A DNA stretch of 5,517 nucleotides from the NCBI GenBank assembly GCA_002010365.1, contig MTNL01000165.1, positions 1 to 5,517 on the forward strand, in the 5' to 3' direction. Every line of letters starts with the position of its first letter. The first letter of the stretch is position 1. This stretch comes from Candidatus Acetothermia bacterium JdFR-50 (GTDB taxonomy: Bacteria; Bipolaricaulota; Bipolaricaulia; Bipolaricaulales; Bipolaricaulaceae). The notes under the pieces are model-generated. The model worked only from the letters and a program-made list of their open reading frames with translations. It was not told the DNA's origin and did not search any database. Of the stretch, positions 1-5,517 are shown piece after piece. A program made the position numbers and the translations under genes.

Positions 1-1493
1 ACCGCCGAGAGGGTGTCGTCCAGGATCAGGATGGGGGCGTCCATGAGGATGGCCCGGGCCAACCCCACCCGCTGCCTCTGGCCCCCGGAGAGGGAGAGCC
101 CCCGCTCCCCCACCATCGTGTCCAGGCCATCGGGGAAGGAGAGGATCTCTTCCCACAGCCCGGCGAGCTTGGCGGCCCTGACGATCTCCTCCTCGGTCGC
201 CTCCGGCCTGCCGAAGGCGATGTTCTCCCGGATGGTGGCGGAGAAGAGGAACACGTCCTGGGGGGCCATGGCGATCCGGCGCCGCAACTCCTCCAGCGGC
301 AGCTCCCGCACGTCAACACCACCCAAGAGGAGGGCCCTCGGAGGGGGATCGTAGAGCCGGGGGATGAGCCGCACTAGTGTCGTCTTCCCCGAACCCGTGA
401 GCCCCACTACCCCCAGGGTCATTCCCTCCTCCACCACCAGGTTTACTCCCCGCAGGGCGGGGACGGAAGCGGTGGGGTAGGTGAAGGTGAGGTCCCGGAA
501 TTCGATCCGGGTGGAGGTCGGCATGGGTTTGGGACGCGGGGGGGAGCGGATCTCGGGCTCTTCGGAGAGCAGCCGCTGGATCCGCTTCATGGAAGCCGCG
601 CCCCGCTGTAGCAGGTTCACGATGAAGCCCACCGCCATCATGGGCCACACCAGCATCCCGAGATAACTGGTGAAAGCCACGAAGTCTCCCAACGAGAGGT
701 CTCCCGCCAGCACCCCCCGGCCGCCGAACCAAAGCACGATGGCGGTACCCGCCCCCCCCAGAATTCCGATGAGGGGCCGGAAGAGCCCCCACACCCGCAC
801 CAGGGCGATGTTCTCCCGGATGAAGGTGCGGTTAGTGTTGGCGAATACCCCTCGGATCCCCTCCTCCCGGGCCGTGGCCCGGATCACCCGGATCCCGGAG
901 ATCGCCTCCCGAACCCTTTCGGTGAGCTCGGCGAAGACTTCCTGTACCCGCTCGAACCTGCGGTGGATCACGCGGCCGAACCCAAGTACTACCACGGTCA
1001 CCACCGGTAGGGGGGCGAAGGCGTAGAGGGTGAGCCGGGGGGAAATGGAGATGAGGAAGGCTAATGAGAAGGAGACCATGAATATGGCGTCGGCGGCGAG
1101 GAGGACTCCTTGGCCACAGGCACGACGTACCGCTTCCAGATCGTTGGTGGCGTGGGCCATGAGATCACCGGTGGTGTGTTTTAGGTAAAAGGAAGGCGAG
1201 AGACGCAAAAGGTGGGAAAAGAGGCGGTTCCGCAGGTCCTGCTCGATGCGCCGTCCTGCGCCGAAGAGGAACATCCGCCACCCGAAACGGAAAACGAAGG
1301 TGACGATGGCGAGCCCCAACAGATATAGGCCGTAGCGAGGCAGGCGTTTCCCCACCCCGGCCACGAGGTCGTCCACCGCCGCCCGGATGACCAGGGGAGC
1401 GAGAAGGTGGGCCGCGTCCACCAAAAAGAGGGCCAGGACCCCGAGGAGAAGCCAGTGTTTGTAGCGCCAGAGTTCCCGCAAGATATCCCGCAT
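1..1493 (-). CDS. ABC exporter half-subunit, membrane + ATPase domains (3' end beyond window)
   Basis: This is a fused membrane-ATPase subunit of the MsbA/BmrCD-type exporter class, which pumps lipids, drugs or peptides out across the inner membrane. The frame is open from the ATG at 1491-1493 to the window edge, about 497 codons, so only a short C-terminus is missing. Hydrophobic segments lie near residues 13-36, 53-75, 130-175 and 240-292. The ATPase domain follows: Walker A GLTGSGKTT with Lys370, Q-loop APQDVFLF, signature LSGGQ at 468-472, and Walker B ILILDD ending at 492-493. The residue after the Walker B Asp is Asp rather than the usual catalytic Glu, followed by TLSA. In family knowledge this marks the degenerate nucleotide site of heterodimeric exporters (BmrC/YheI, TM287), so a partner subunit probably lies just off the left edge. 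A GGGAG ribosome site (1498-1502) sits 4 nt before the ATG. The substrate cannot be told. Confidence 0.95.
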   Translation of the reverse strand, partial: MRDILRELWRYKHWLLLGVLALFLVDAAHLLAPLVIRAAVDDLVAGVGKRLPRYGLYLLGLAIVTFVFRFGWRMFLFGAGRRIEQDLRNRLFSHLLRLSPSFYLKHTTGDLMAHATNDLEAVRRACGQGVLLAADAIFMVSFSLAFLISISPRLTLYAFAPLPVVTVVVLGFGRVIHRRFERVQEVFAELTERVREAISGIRVIRATAREEGIRGVFANTNRTFIRENIALVRVWGLFRPLIGILGGAGTAIVLWFGGRGVLAGDLSLGDFVAFTSYLGMLVWPMMAVGFIVNLLQRGAASMKRIQRLLSEEPEIRSPPRPKPMPTSTRIEFRDLTFTYPTASVPALRGVNLVVEEGMTLGVVGLTGSGKTTLVRLIPRLYDPPPRALLLGGVDVRELPLEELRRRIAMAPQDVFLFSATIRENIAFGRPEATEEEIVRAAKLAGLWEEILSFPDGLDTMVGERGLSLSGGQRQRVGLARAILMDAPILILDDTLSA

Positions 1494-1576
1494 TTTGCTC
1501 CCGGATTTTATCCCAACGGAGCCGGTGGCATAGTGGAACCTCAGCGAGAAAATAAATGGGGGGGAAAGGAGGGCGA
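1494..1576. promoter_or_regulatory. Divergent intergenic region between ABC exporter and alaX
   Basis: This 83-bp gap separates two genes transcribed away from each other, so it should carry both promoters. On the minus strand a TAAAAT hexamer (1505-1510) resembles a -10 box. It lies only 11 nt before the ATG, so a transcript from it would begin at the ribosome site, and I do not rely on it. On the plus strand AAAGGAGGG (1565-1573) is a very strong Shine-Dalgarno sequence for alaX. No convincing operator or -35/-10 pair was found. Confidence 0.5.
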
Positions 1577-2014
1577 TTGGCGAGCTTAGCGCAGATGCAT
1601 ACCGCTGAACACATCCTGACCCGGGTGATGAGGGAACGTTTCGGGGCCACGCGCAATTTCGAGATGCACCTTACCGAGAGGAAGGGGAAATGCGACTACG
1701 ATGTGGCCCGGGATCTCGCCCCCGAGGACCTGGCGGAGATCGAACGGCTGGTGAACGAGGTCATCGCCCGGGACCTTCCGGTGGAGACCGAAACGATACC
1801 CTTGGAAGAGGCTCGGGAAAAGTACGATCTGTGGAAGCTCCCCGAGGAAGTTCAGGAGGTACGGATCGTACGAATAGGCGACTTCGACGCCACCCCCTGC
1901 GCGGGGGAGCACGTGCGACACACCGGGGAGTTGGGTCGGTTCGTCATCGTGAGCGCTGGCCGAAAGGAAGACGGACTCTTGCGCATCCGTTTCAAGCTCC
2001 GGCCGGCCGGATGA
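1577..2014 (+). CDS. alaX: Stand-alone alanyl-tRNA editing protein (AlaX-type)
   Basis: A 145-residue protein matching the second additional (editing) domain shared by AlaRS and ThrRS, found alone in AlaX proteins. The family hydrolyses tRNA-Ala wrongly charged with Ser or Gly in the cytoplasm, acting in trans to AlaRS. Both zinc-binding motifs are present: HTAEH with His8 and His12, and CAGEH with Cys108 and His112. The C-terminal SAGRKEDGLLRIRF stretch is also typical. The length fits a minimal single-domain AlaX without the N-terminal beta-barrel. I chose the TTG at 1577 because AAAGGAGGG (1565-1573) sits just upstream. The in-frame ATG at 1556 lies before that site, and the ATG at 1595 is too far from it and falls right at the HTAEH motif. 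The stop overlaps a downstream ATG (ATGA, 2011-2014), but no intact gene follows. The gene is undamaged, unlike its right-hand neighbours. Confidence 0.9.
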   Translation: MASLAQMHTAEHILTRVMRERFGATRNFEMHLTERKGKCDYDVARDLAPEDLAEIERLVNEVIARDLPVETETIPLEEAREKYDLWKLPEEVQEVRIVRIGDFDATPCAGEHVRHTGELGRFVIVSAGRKEDGLLRIRFKLRPAG

Positions 2015-2101
2015 TGCCCCTGATCACATTCGAGACAAGAGCGGCTGGAACTAAATATCGGATGTGGGATATTGGAAACATAAAAGCGGCGGGTTCTGTC
2101 G
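2015..2101. other. Short AT-richer gap after alaX, weak hairpin
   Basis: These 87 bases contain no recognisable gene. A 6-bp inverted repeat, AATATC (2054-2059) and GATATT (2068-2073) around an 8-nt loop, could form a weak hairpin. It is AT-rich and has no T-run after it, so it is not a convincing terminator. Base composition falls relative to alaX, and the segment abuts the transposase remnant, so it may include an insertion-sequence end or the stub of a disrupted gene. I could not identify a terminal inverted repeat or target duplication by eye. Confidence 0.3.
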
Positions 2102-2623
2102 CTACACCTCACCGCATCCCCTTTCATCCTTGGTCCCGAAAAAATCTATTCCCACCGCCACAAACAGGGTGACCTCCCGAAGCTTTCCCTCCTCGGTCCG
2201 CAGCTTGGCACAATAGCCGTGGATTAAGACGGCAATCTTTTGAGGGGTTGTGTCTTGTAGTGTTTTGGCCCGTTCCATTTGGGCTCGGGAGTAGCCGTTG
2301 GCCAACATAGCGATTAAAAGCTCCTCGTAGTCCCTGTCGGCACGCTTCCAGGGAGGCGGGAGGATGGAGGGACGGAATGACTTCCATAGCGGCTCCGGAG
2401 AACTCTGGGATGGAGTTCCCCCCAAGGTGAGGTAGAGGCTGCGGCGGTAGGACCAGTTAGCCTCTTCCCTGGGTTCCTGCTCCAGGAACCTCTGCCGCTG
2501 CCGCTTCATCAGCTCGTTAAGGAGATACTCCAGAAGGTAGATGAGTGAAGGGGATTCTCCTGTTTCCTTACTGGCCTGGATTTCATCGAGAATGCGGTCC
2601 AGCCAGTCAGGAGCTCGCTCCCC
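2102..2623 (-). pseudogene. IS256/Mutator-family transposase remnant
   Basis: The minus frame is open for about 174 codons, from a TAG at 2624-2626 to a TAG at 2102-2104, and reads as a damaged DDE transposase of the Mutator (IS256) class. In order it shows the N-terminal block LEYLLNELMKRQRQRFL, then YRRSLYLTLGG, then FRPSILPPPWKR, then YEELLIAMLANGYSRAQMER, and finally the start of the catalytic core, HGYCAKLRTEEGK followed by FVAVGIDFFGTK. In intact relatives the block after ANGYSR is separated from the core by several more tens of residues, so an internal deletion is likely. The first catalytic Asp, expected before GY, is His (codon 2219-2221, one base from GAC). Everything after GIDFFGTK, including the other two catalytic acids, is missing. 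No good start codon lies at the N-terminus; the first in-frame ATG is at 2507-2509. It cannot encode an active enzyme. Family assignment is from remembered motifs, not a search. Confidence 0.8.
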
Positions 2624-3045
2624 CTATTTTGTTACCTCATACTCAATACACAAATTTCCCCGTACCCCCTGCGGAAATAGTCCCTTATGACGAAAAAGAT
2701 AAGCCGCGTCTTCTCATTGCTCGTTATCTTGGGGGCGACAACCATGACAAGATGCTATACGGGCCGGTGGTGCTGAGAGGGAAAATCGTCGATGTGAAGT
2801 ATATTCCAGTAAAATGCTTAAAAGGGTGTTTCGAGGAGCATTATTGGGACTACGAACTGGCGGTGGCCATTCTCGAGGGTACCGCTGGGCTATGTGATTG
2901 GTTGGATGTGCTAGGTAAGTCTTTTAAATGGGCAATCGCAGGCCTCGAGGTAAAAAGCCTTTATTACTGCGAAGATAGCAACGCCGACGAAATCCATAAT
3001 CTTATCGATGAGAAATACTGCGACAATGTCATTTTCCCCCTTTAA
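2545..3045 (+). CDS. Hypothetical protein, AT-rich orphan reading frame
   Basis: I do not recognise this protein. The longest frame starts at GTG 2545 and gives 166 residues, but its first 28 codons or so are antisense to the transposase remnant, so genuine coding probably starts near 2629. A TTG is available there, with no clear ribosome site; the next in-frame ATG is at 2752. From about 2629 the composition drops sharply (26 of 60 bases G/C in 2641-2700) and codon use differs from the GC-rich neighbours, suggesting transferred DNA. The product is soluble-looking, acidic and aromatic-rich, with several cysteines (near KCLKGCFEEHYW, GLCDW, YYCED and YCDNV) and no signal peptide or membrane segment. 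It ends against the Ca2+-loop pseudogene. It may be a whole small gene or the 3' part of a gene truncated on the transposase side. Confidence 0.4.
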   Translation: MKGILLFPYWPGFHRECGPASQELAPPILLPHTQYTNFPVPPAEIVPYDEKDKPRLLIARYLGGDNHDKMLYGPVVLRGKIVDVKYIPVKCLKGCFEEHYWDYELAVAILEGTAGLCDWLDVLGKSFKWAIAGLEVKSLYYCEDSNADEIHNLIDEKYCDNVIFPL

Positions 3046-3776
3046 TCCCGATACGGACAGGGACACACGGAATATTTCGAGATAACCTTAGCCGGGGGTA
3101 GTTGGATAAAGATCCCTCGAACGGCCGCAATACTGTCCTAGCCCGGCCCAGGCGGATTTCGATGGGGACGGTGTGACATACGGAGAGGGATTGAAGCGGT
3201 TCCAAACGGATGGCGATGGTATCTTAGACGGCGACGAGTCGGCCGATGGCGATGCGGAATGGGACCATGAGCGTATCGGAGGCACCGGGGCCACGGGAAG
3301 TCGCGGGACCCACTTATGTTTTGTGGACACCGCTGGAGACGGCCTGACCGACGGCGAGGAAGAGGCTCTATTGAGCCGAGGGCTTGTGGAAGTTCATAGT
3401 CCTCACCGATCACGAAGAGCGGTACCAGGCCCAGCCCCTCGCGGGCTACGCCGAATGGGACAACCACGGGGATGGAGTCTACAACCAGACCTCGGTGGAC
3501 GGGGTGGAGGACGACAGGCTCTGGCTTGTCACCGCAGACATGGAGTGCAGCGCCGAGGTGGTGGTAATCGATATCGATTCGGTCGGCCTCGTGGATGCTC
3601 GGATCCAGGTGGTGAAGACCTGGGACTTCGATAGGGATGGCGTCGAGGACGACGCTCGCTATACCCTGGCCTTGGCCCTCTCTGGCCGCAGGGTGCTCCA
3701 CCTGCAGCTTGTGATCACCGTCTACGATTACGACTGCGATTTCGCGATCGACAAGGTGGAAGTGAAGAAGGGATAG
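3041..3776 (+). pseudogene. Secreted Ca2+-loop (thrombospondin-3-like) protein, frameshifted
   Basis: A broken gene for an acidic protein with repeated DxDxDGxxxxxE calcium loops, as in thrombospondin type 3 repeats of secreted bacterial proteins. Fragments in order: NPDTDRD (from 3044), continuing one frame over as GHTEYFEITLAGG (from 3061); then ADFDGDGVTYGEG (from 3152), TDGDGILDGDE and DTAGDGLTDGEEE (3326-3364); then, after another frame change near 3365-3385, a C-terminal part of about 130 codons ending at TAG 3774-3776. That last part has WDNHGDGVYNQ, VDGVEDDRLWLV, WDFDRDGVEDDARYTLAL and VYDYDCDFAIDKV. In-frame stops (3083-3085, 3107-3109) also break the first segment. At least two frame changes are needed to restore it. 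The 5' end and any signal peptide are missing, cut off at the AT-rich fragment. The C-terminal frame alone is uninterrupted, but only a TTG at 3384 could start it. Confidence 0.75.
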
Positions 3777-4348
3777 ATCCTCGCCTTACCCCTGTTGCGC
3801 CGCAGGAACGCGTCGATGAAATGCTGGGAGATCTCGAAGGGATAAGCTCCCGGGATGATCCAGTTCCCCAGGAAGAAGGTGGTGATGCCACGGACACCCA
3901 GCTTACACGCGATCTCCTCGATCCGTTCCACCTCCTGGGCGTGGGCTCCAGAGGAAAGGCATCCCTTCAACTCCTCGGGATCCCCACCCGCCGAGGCAAG
4001 GATAGAGGCCACGAGCTCGGGATCGAACTCAGCGGGAAGGCCTTCCACGTCCGAGTACGCGAACATGGCGTCGTGAAAAGCCCAAAAGAGTCCGTGTTCG
4101 GCGGCACAAAACGCGGCCTGCGCCTCCTTCCGGGCCGCTTCCCCATGTATCGGCAGGGGGAGGAGGGAAAGCCGGATCTTTTCCGTATCGATATATTCCT
4201 CCCGCAGCCGCACCAGGACCTCCAGGGCGAGGCGGGTGTAATAGGGGCACGAGAAGTGGGATTACTCGATCAGGGACAGCGGGGCCTCGGATGACCCTTG
4301 CGCGGGGAAGCCCGTGGAGAGCTCGTCCGGAGAGGGGGCGGGATAGAT
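3728..4348 (-). pseudogene. DsbA-like thioredoxin-fold protein, nonsense mutation at the active site
   Basis: The family comprises periplasmic or extracytoplasmic thiol-disulfide oxidoreductases with a CxxC motif at the start of the thioredoxin fold. Reading minus from 4348, a proline-rich linker (IYPAPSPDEL...) leads to SEAPLSLIE, a TAA stop (4262-4264), then SHFSCPYYTRLALEVL. The helical insert has CAAEHGLFWAFHDAMF, and the fold's cis-Pro-like region is GVRGITTFFLGNWIIPGAYPFE, followed by the last helix QHFIDAFLRR. The stop falls one residue into the motif normally read as EFSDFxCPYC; TAC or TTC would be expected there. The second active-site Cys is Tyr (TAC, 4238-4240), one transition from TGC. 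No signal peptide precedes the linker; the upstream sequence is the end of a beta-helix gene in another frame. The frame overruns to TAA 3728-3730, overlapping the convergent Ca2+-loop pseudogene by 49 bp, perhaps after loss of the native stop. A GTG at 4213 could start only a fragment without the active site. Confidence 0.78.
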
Positions 4349-5183
4349 CCCCCCCGAACTCCGTCGCAAACGGGGCCAACGCTTTAGGGCAATACGGGGC
4401 TACCCGATACATCCCCTCGCCCTCCCGGGAAAGCTCGTTCCCCTGTCCCCGCACGATCCCGGTGAAAGAACGCTTGGTTCGATAACACTCAGGGATATCC
4501 ACACAGACCCACCCGGCCGTTACGCACGATCTCGTTCTCAGAGGTACACCCGGGCGCCGTCGGCGATGAGGACCCCGTCCCGCTCGTTGCCCGAGATACC
4601 CATATCCCCTCACTGTGACCACGGCCCAGGAGATGAGGCCGTAGCAATTGCCCATTATCTCGGAGCCCATCGCCGAAAGCCGAACTGGCCCGTGGGCCCA
4701 GACGCCGGCCTGACCATTTCGGGCAATGAGGGCGCTCGCTGCCATGACTTCGGCGTGGCCCTCGGCGAAGATGCCCGTGCACACGCTGTCCACCACTCCG
4801 CAGTCGACAACCTCCACCCGGGCCTTCCCCCGGACCAGGGTCCCGTACGGACAGAGCTTCTTGAGCCGGCACTCCTCGCCGCCCACGCCGGTGATGGTGA
4901 GGCCGATGAGCTTCACGAGGACGTCCTCATCCCCGAGATGGTTATCACCGGGTATCCTGGGACGGCCCCTCGGATCACCGTCTCCTCCGGGCCGGCGCCC
5001 CTGAGGACGTTGGGTCTCTCGATGTGTAGGTTCCTCTGTCCTTTCCTCCGGACCGAGATCCAGGGTGATGCCCCGGGGGGCGGCATCGATGTCCTCCTGT
5101 ACGGACCCCCACCAGGACCATCTCCGCCGGACCCGGGATCCCAGGACGAGGGCGACGGGAAGGAAAGACCGAAGGATCCGCAC
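4349..5183 (-). pseudogene. Secreted right-handed beta-helix repeat protein, multiply frameshifted
   Basis: A decayed gene for an exported parallel beta-helix (pectate-lyase/NosD-like fold) protein. Beginning at GTG 5181-5183, MRILRSFLPVALVLG looks like a signal peptide. Family-like segments then alternate between the three minus frames: PAEMVLVG; GSVQEDIDAAPRG; NLHIERPNVLRGAG through VPGYPVITISG (about 5032 to 4935); DEDVLVKLIGLTITG through ARVEVVDCG, GIFAEGHAEV, NGQAGVWAHGPVRL and GNCYGLISWA (about 4934 to 4615); MGISGNERDGVLIADGARVY (from 4603); SENEIVRNGRVG; and VCVDIPECYRTKRSFTG with RGQGNEL and YCPKALAPFATEFGG. Restoring one frame needs about seven shifts; one falls in the C4 run at 4931-4934. 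The uninterrupted minus frame 4029-5183 is therefore a composite, not a real 384-residue protein. The gene has no stop of its own near the end of its homologous part and runs into the DsbA remnant at a C7 run (4349-4355). The fold is inferred from repeat texture and remembered relatives. Confidence 0.72.
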
Positions 5184-5270
5184 TCACATCACATGAGGGG
5201 ATTTTAGCGAGGCTCGGTTGCGAGGGAAACGGGCCTTTCCGTGGAAGGGAACCCCGGTTAAGCTCGAGGG
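5184..5270. promoter_or_regulatory. Divergent intergenic region before the nucleotidyltransferase gene
   Basis: This 87-bp gap lies between the beta-helix remnant (minus) and the nucleotidyltransferase gene (plus), so the plus-strand promoter of the latter should be here unless the gene is read from farther upstream. A minus-strand TAAAAT (5201-5206) could be the old -10 box of the beta-helix gene. I found no convincing plus-strand -35/-10 pair. GAGGG (5266-5270) abuts the ATG directly, which is too close for a normal ribosome site. Confidence 0.35.
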
Positions 5271-5517
5271 ATGCGGATCCCCATTGACGAACTTACGCGG
5301 AAACACCCCTTCGTGGGGGAGATCCTGCGGCGCCTTACCGTCGCCGGACATGAGGCGGTGGTCGTGGGAGGCGCGGTGCGGGACGCGGTCCGCGCCGTTC
5401 TTGCGGGGGAACCCTTCGTACCCAAGGACGTGGACATCGCCACCTCCGCTACCCCCGAAGAGATAAGACGGATCTTCCGCGACCGGCCGGTTTTGGCGGT
5501 GGGGGAGGCGTTCGGGG
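5271..5517 (+). CDS. CCA-adding/poly(A) polymerase-family nucleotidyltransferase, N-terminal part
   Basis: The first 82 codons of a class II nucleotidyltransferase, cut by the window edge. The family either adds or repairs the CCA end of tRNAs in the cytoplasm or adds poly(A) to RNA. The catalytic head is clear: GGAVRD at residues 33-38, the metal-binding DVD (Asp53, Asp55) in PKDVDIATSATPEEIRRIF, and VGEAFG at the cut end. Usual proteins run to about 400 residues or more, so most of it is missing, and CCA-adding cannot be separated from poly(A) activity on this part; no gene symbol is given. The ATG at 5271 is the only ATG or GTG start after the in-frame TAA at 5259-5261 and before the conserved core, and a few residues ahead of DELTRKHPF fit the family. 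No properly spaced Shine-Dalgarno is present, so it may be weakly initiated or leaderless. Unlike the genes to its left it is undamaged. Confidence 0.92.
   Translation, partial: MRIPIDELTRKHPFVGEILRRLTVAGHEAVVVGGAVRDAVRAVLAGEPFVPKDVDIATSATPEEIRRIFRDRPVLAVGEAFG

Noticed and set aside
313..792. A 159-residue minus-strand gene.
   Set aside because: It lies wholly inside the exporter, whose true frame carries Walker A and the last membrane helices over the same bases.
1165..1656. A 163-residue minus-strand gene across the ABC exporter start.
   Set aside because: It is a different frame of the exporter and runs antisense through the alaX start. Its composition is Pro/Arg/Gly-rich, typical of GC-rich shadow frames.
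2054..2073. Rho-independent terminator after alaX.
   Set aside because: The stem is 6 bp and AT-rich, with no T-run after it.
3326..3385. Programmed ribosomal frameshift in the Ca2+-loop gene.
   Set aside because: I see no slippery heptamer with a following structure, and other breaks occur in the same gene, so decay is simpler.
4262..4264. Stop-codon recoding in the DsbA-like gene.
   Set aside because: The codon is TAA, not the selenocysteine TGA. A simple nonsense mutation fits better, given the missing second Cys and missing signal peptide.
3821..4294. A 157-residue plus-strand gene.
   Set aside because: It is antisense to the DsbA-like remnant, whose minus-strand motifs are clear.
4029..5183. 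A single 384-residue minus-strand protein.
   Set aside because: Only parts of it look like protein. Better family-like segments lie in the other two frames at several points, and its last 110 residues are an out-of-frame reading of the DsbA gene.
4566..5207. A 213-residue plus-strand gene.
   Set aside because: It is antisense to the beta-helix pseudogene and has no recognisable motif; stop-poor GC-rich DNA explains it.

Overview
The window is GC-rich bacterial chromosome, with intact genes at both ends and about 3.1 kb of broken genes between them. Nothing fixes the taxon. The strong GC bias, the mix of secreted Ca2+-binding, beta-helix and DsbA-like proteins, and a Mutator-type transposase would suit a deep-branching thermophile-like bacterium. 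Bipolaricaulota/Acetothermia is my guess from general resemblance only.

Left end (1-1493, minus): an ABC exporter half-subunit, fused membrane and ATPase domains, in frame from its ATG to the window edge. It has Asp where the Walker B catalytic Glu normally sits, which suggests one half of a heterodimeric exporter. A short divergent gap (1494-1576) separates it from alaX (1577-2014, plus), a small stand-alone tRNA-Ala editing enzyme with both zinc-site motifs.

Middle (2015-5183): a gene graveyard. In order it holds a truncated, internally deleted IS256/Mutator transposase (2102-2623, minus); an AT-richer orphan reading frame of unknown function (coding character from about 2629 to 3045, plus); a frameshifted Ca2+-loop (thrombospondin-3-like) protein (3041-3776, plus); a DsbA-like thioredoxin-fold gene with a stop codon at its active site (3728-4348, minus); and a right-handed beta-helix protein whose recognisable segments are spread over all three minus frames (4349-5183, minus). 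The last three resemble exported proteins, so this looks like a lost extracytoplasmic module into which mobile DNA also entered. Because both flanks read without a break, decay is more likely than poor sequence quality, although homopolymer errors cannot be excluded.

Right end (5271-5517, plus): the intact start of a CCA-adding/poly(A)-polymerase-family nucleotidyltransferase, running off the window. The intact genes are housekeeping (tRNA quality control, tRNA 3'-end maturation) plus a transporter. I see no RNA gene, CRISPR array or convincing terminator.
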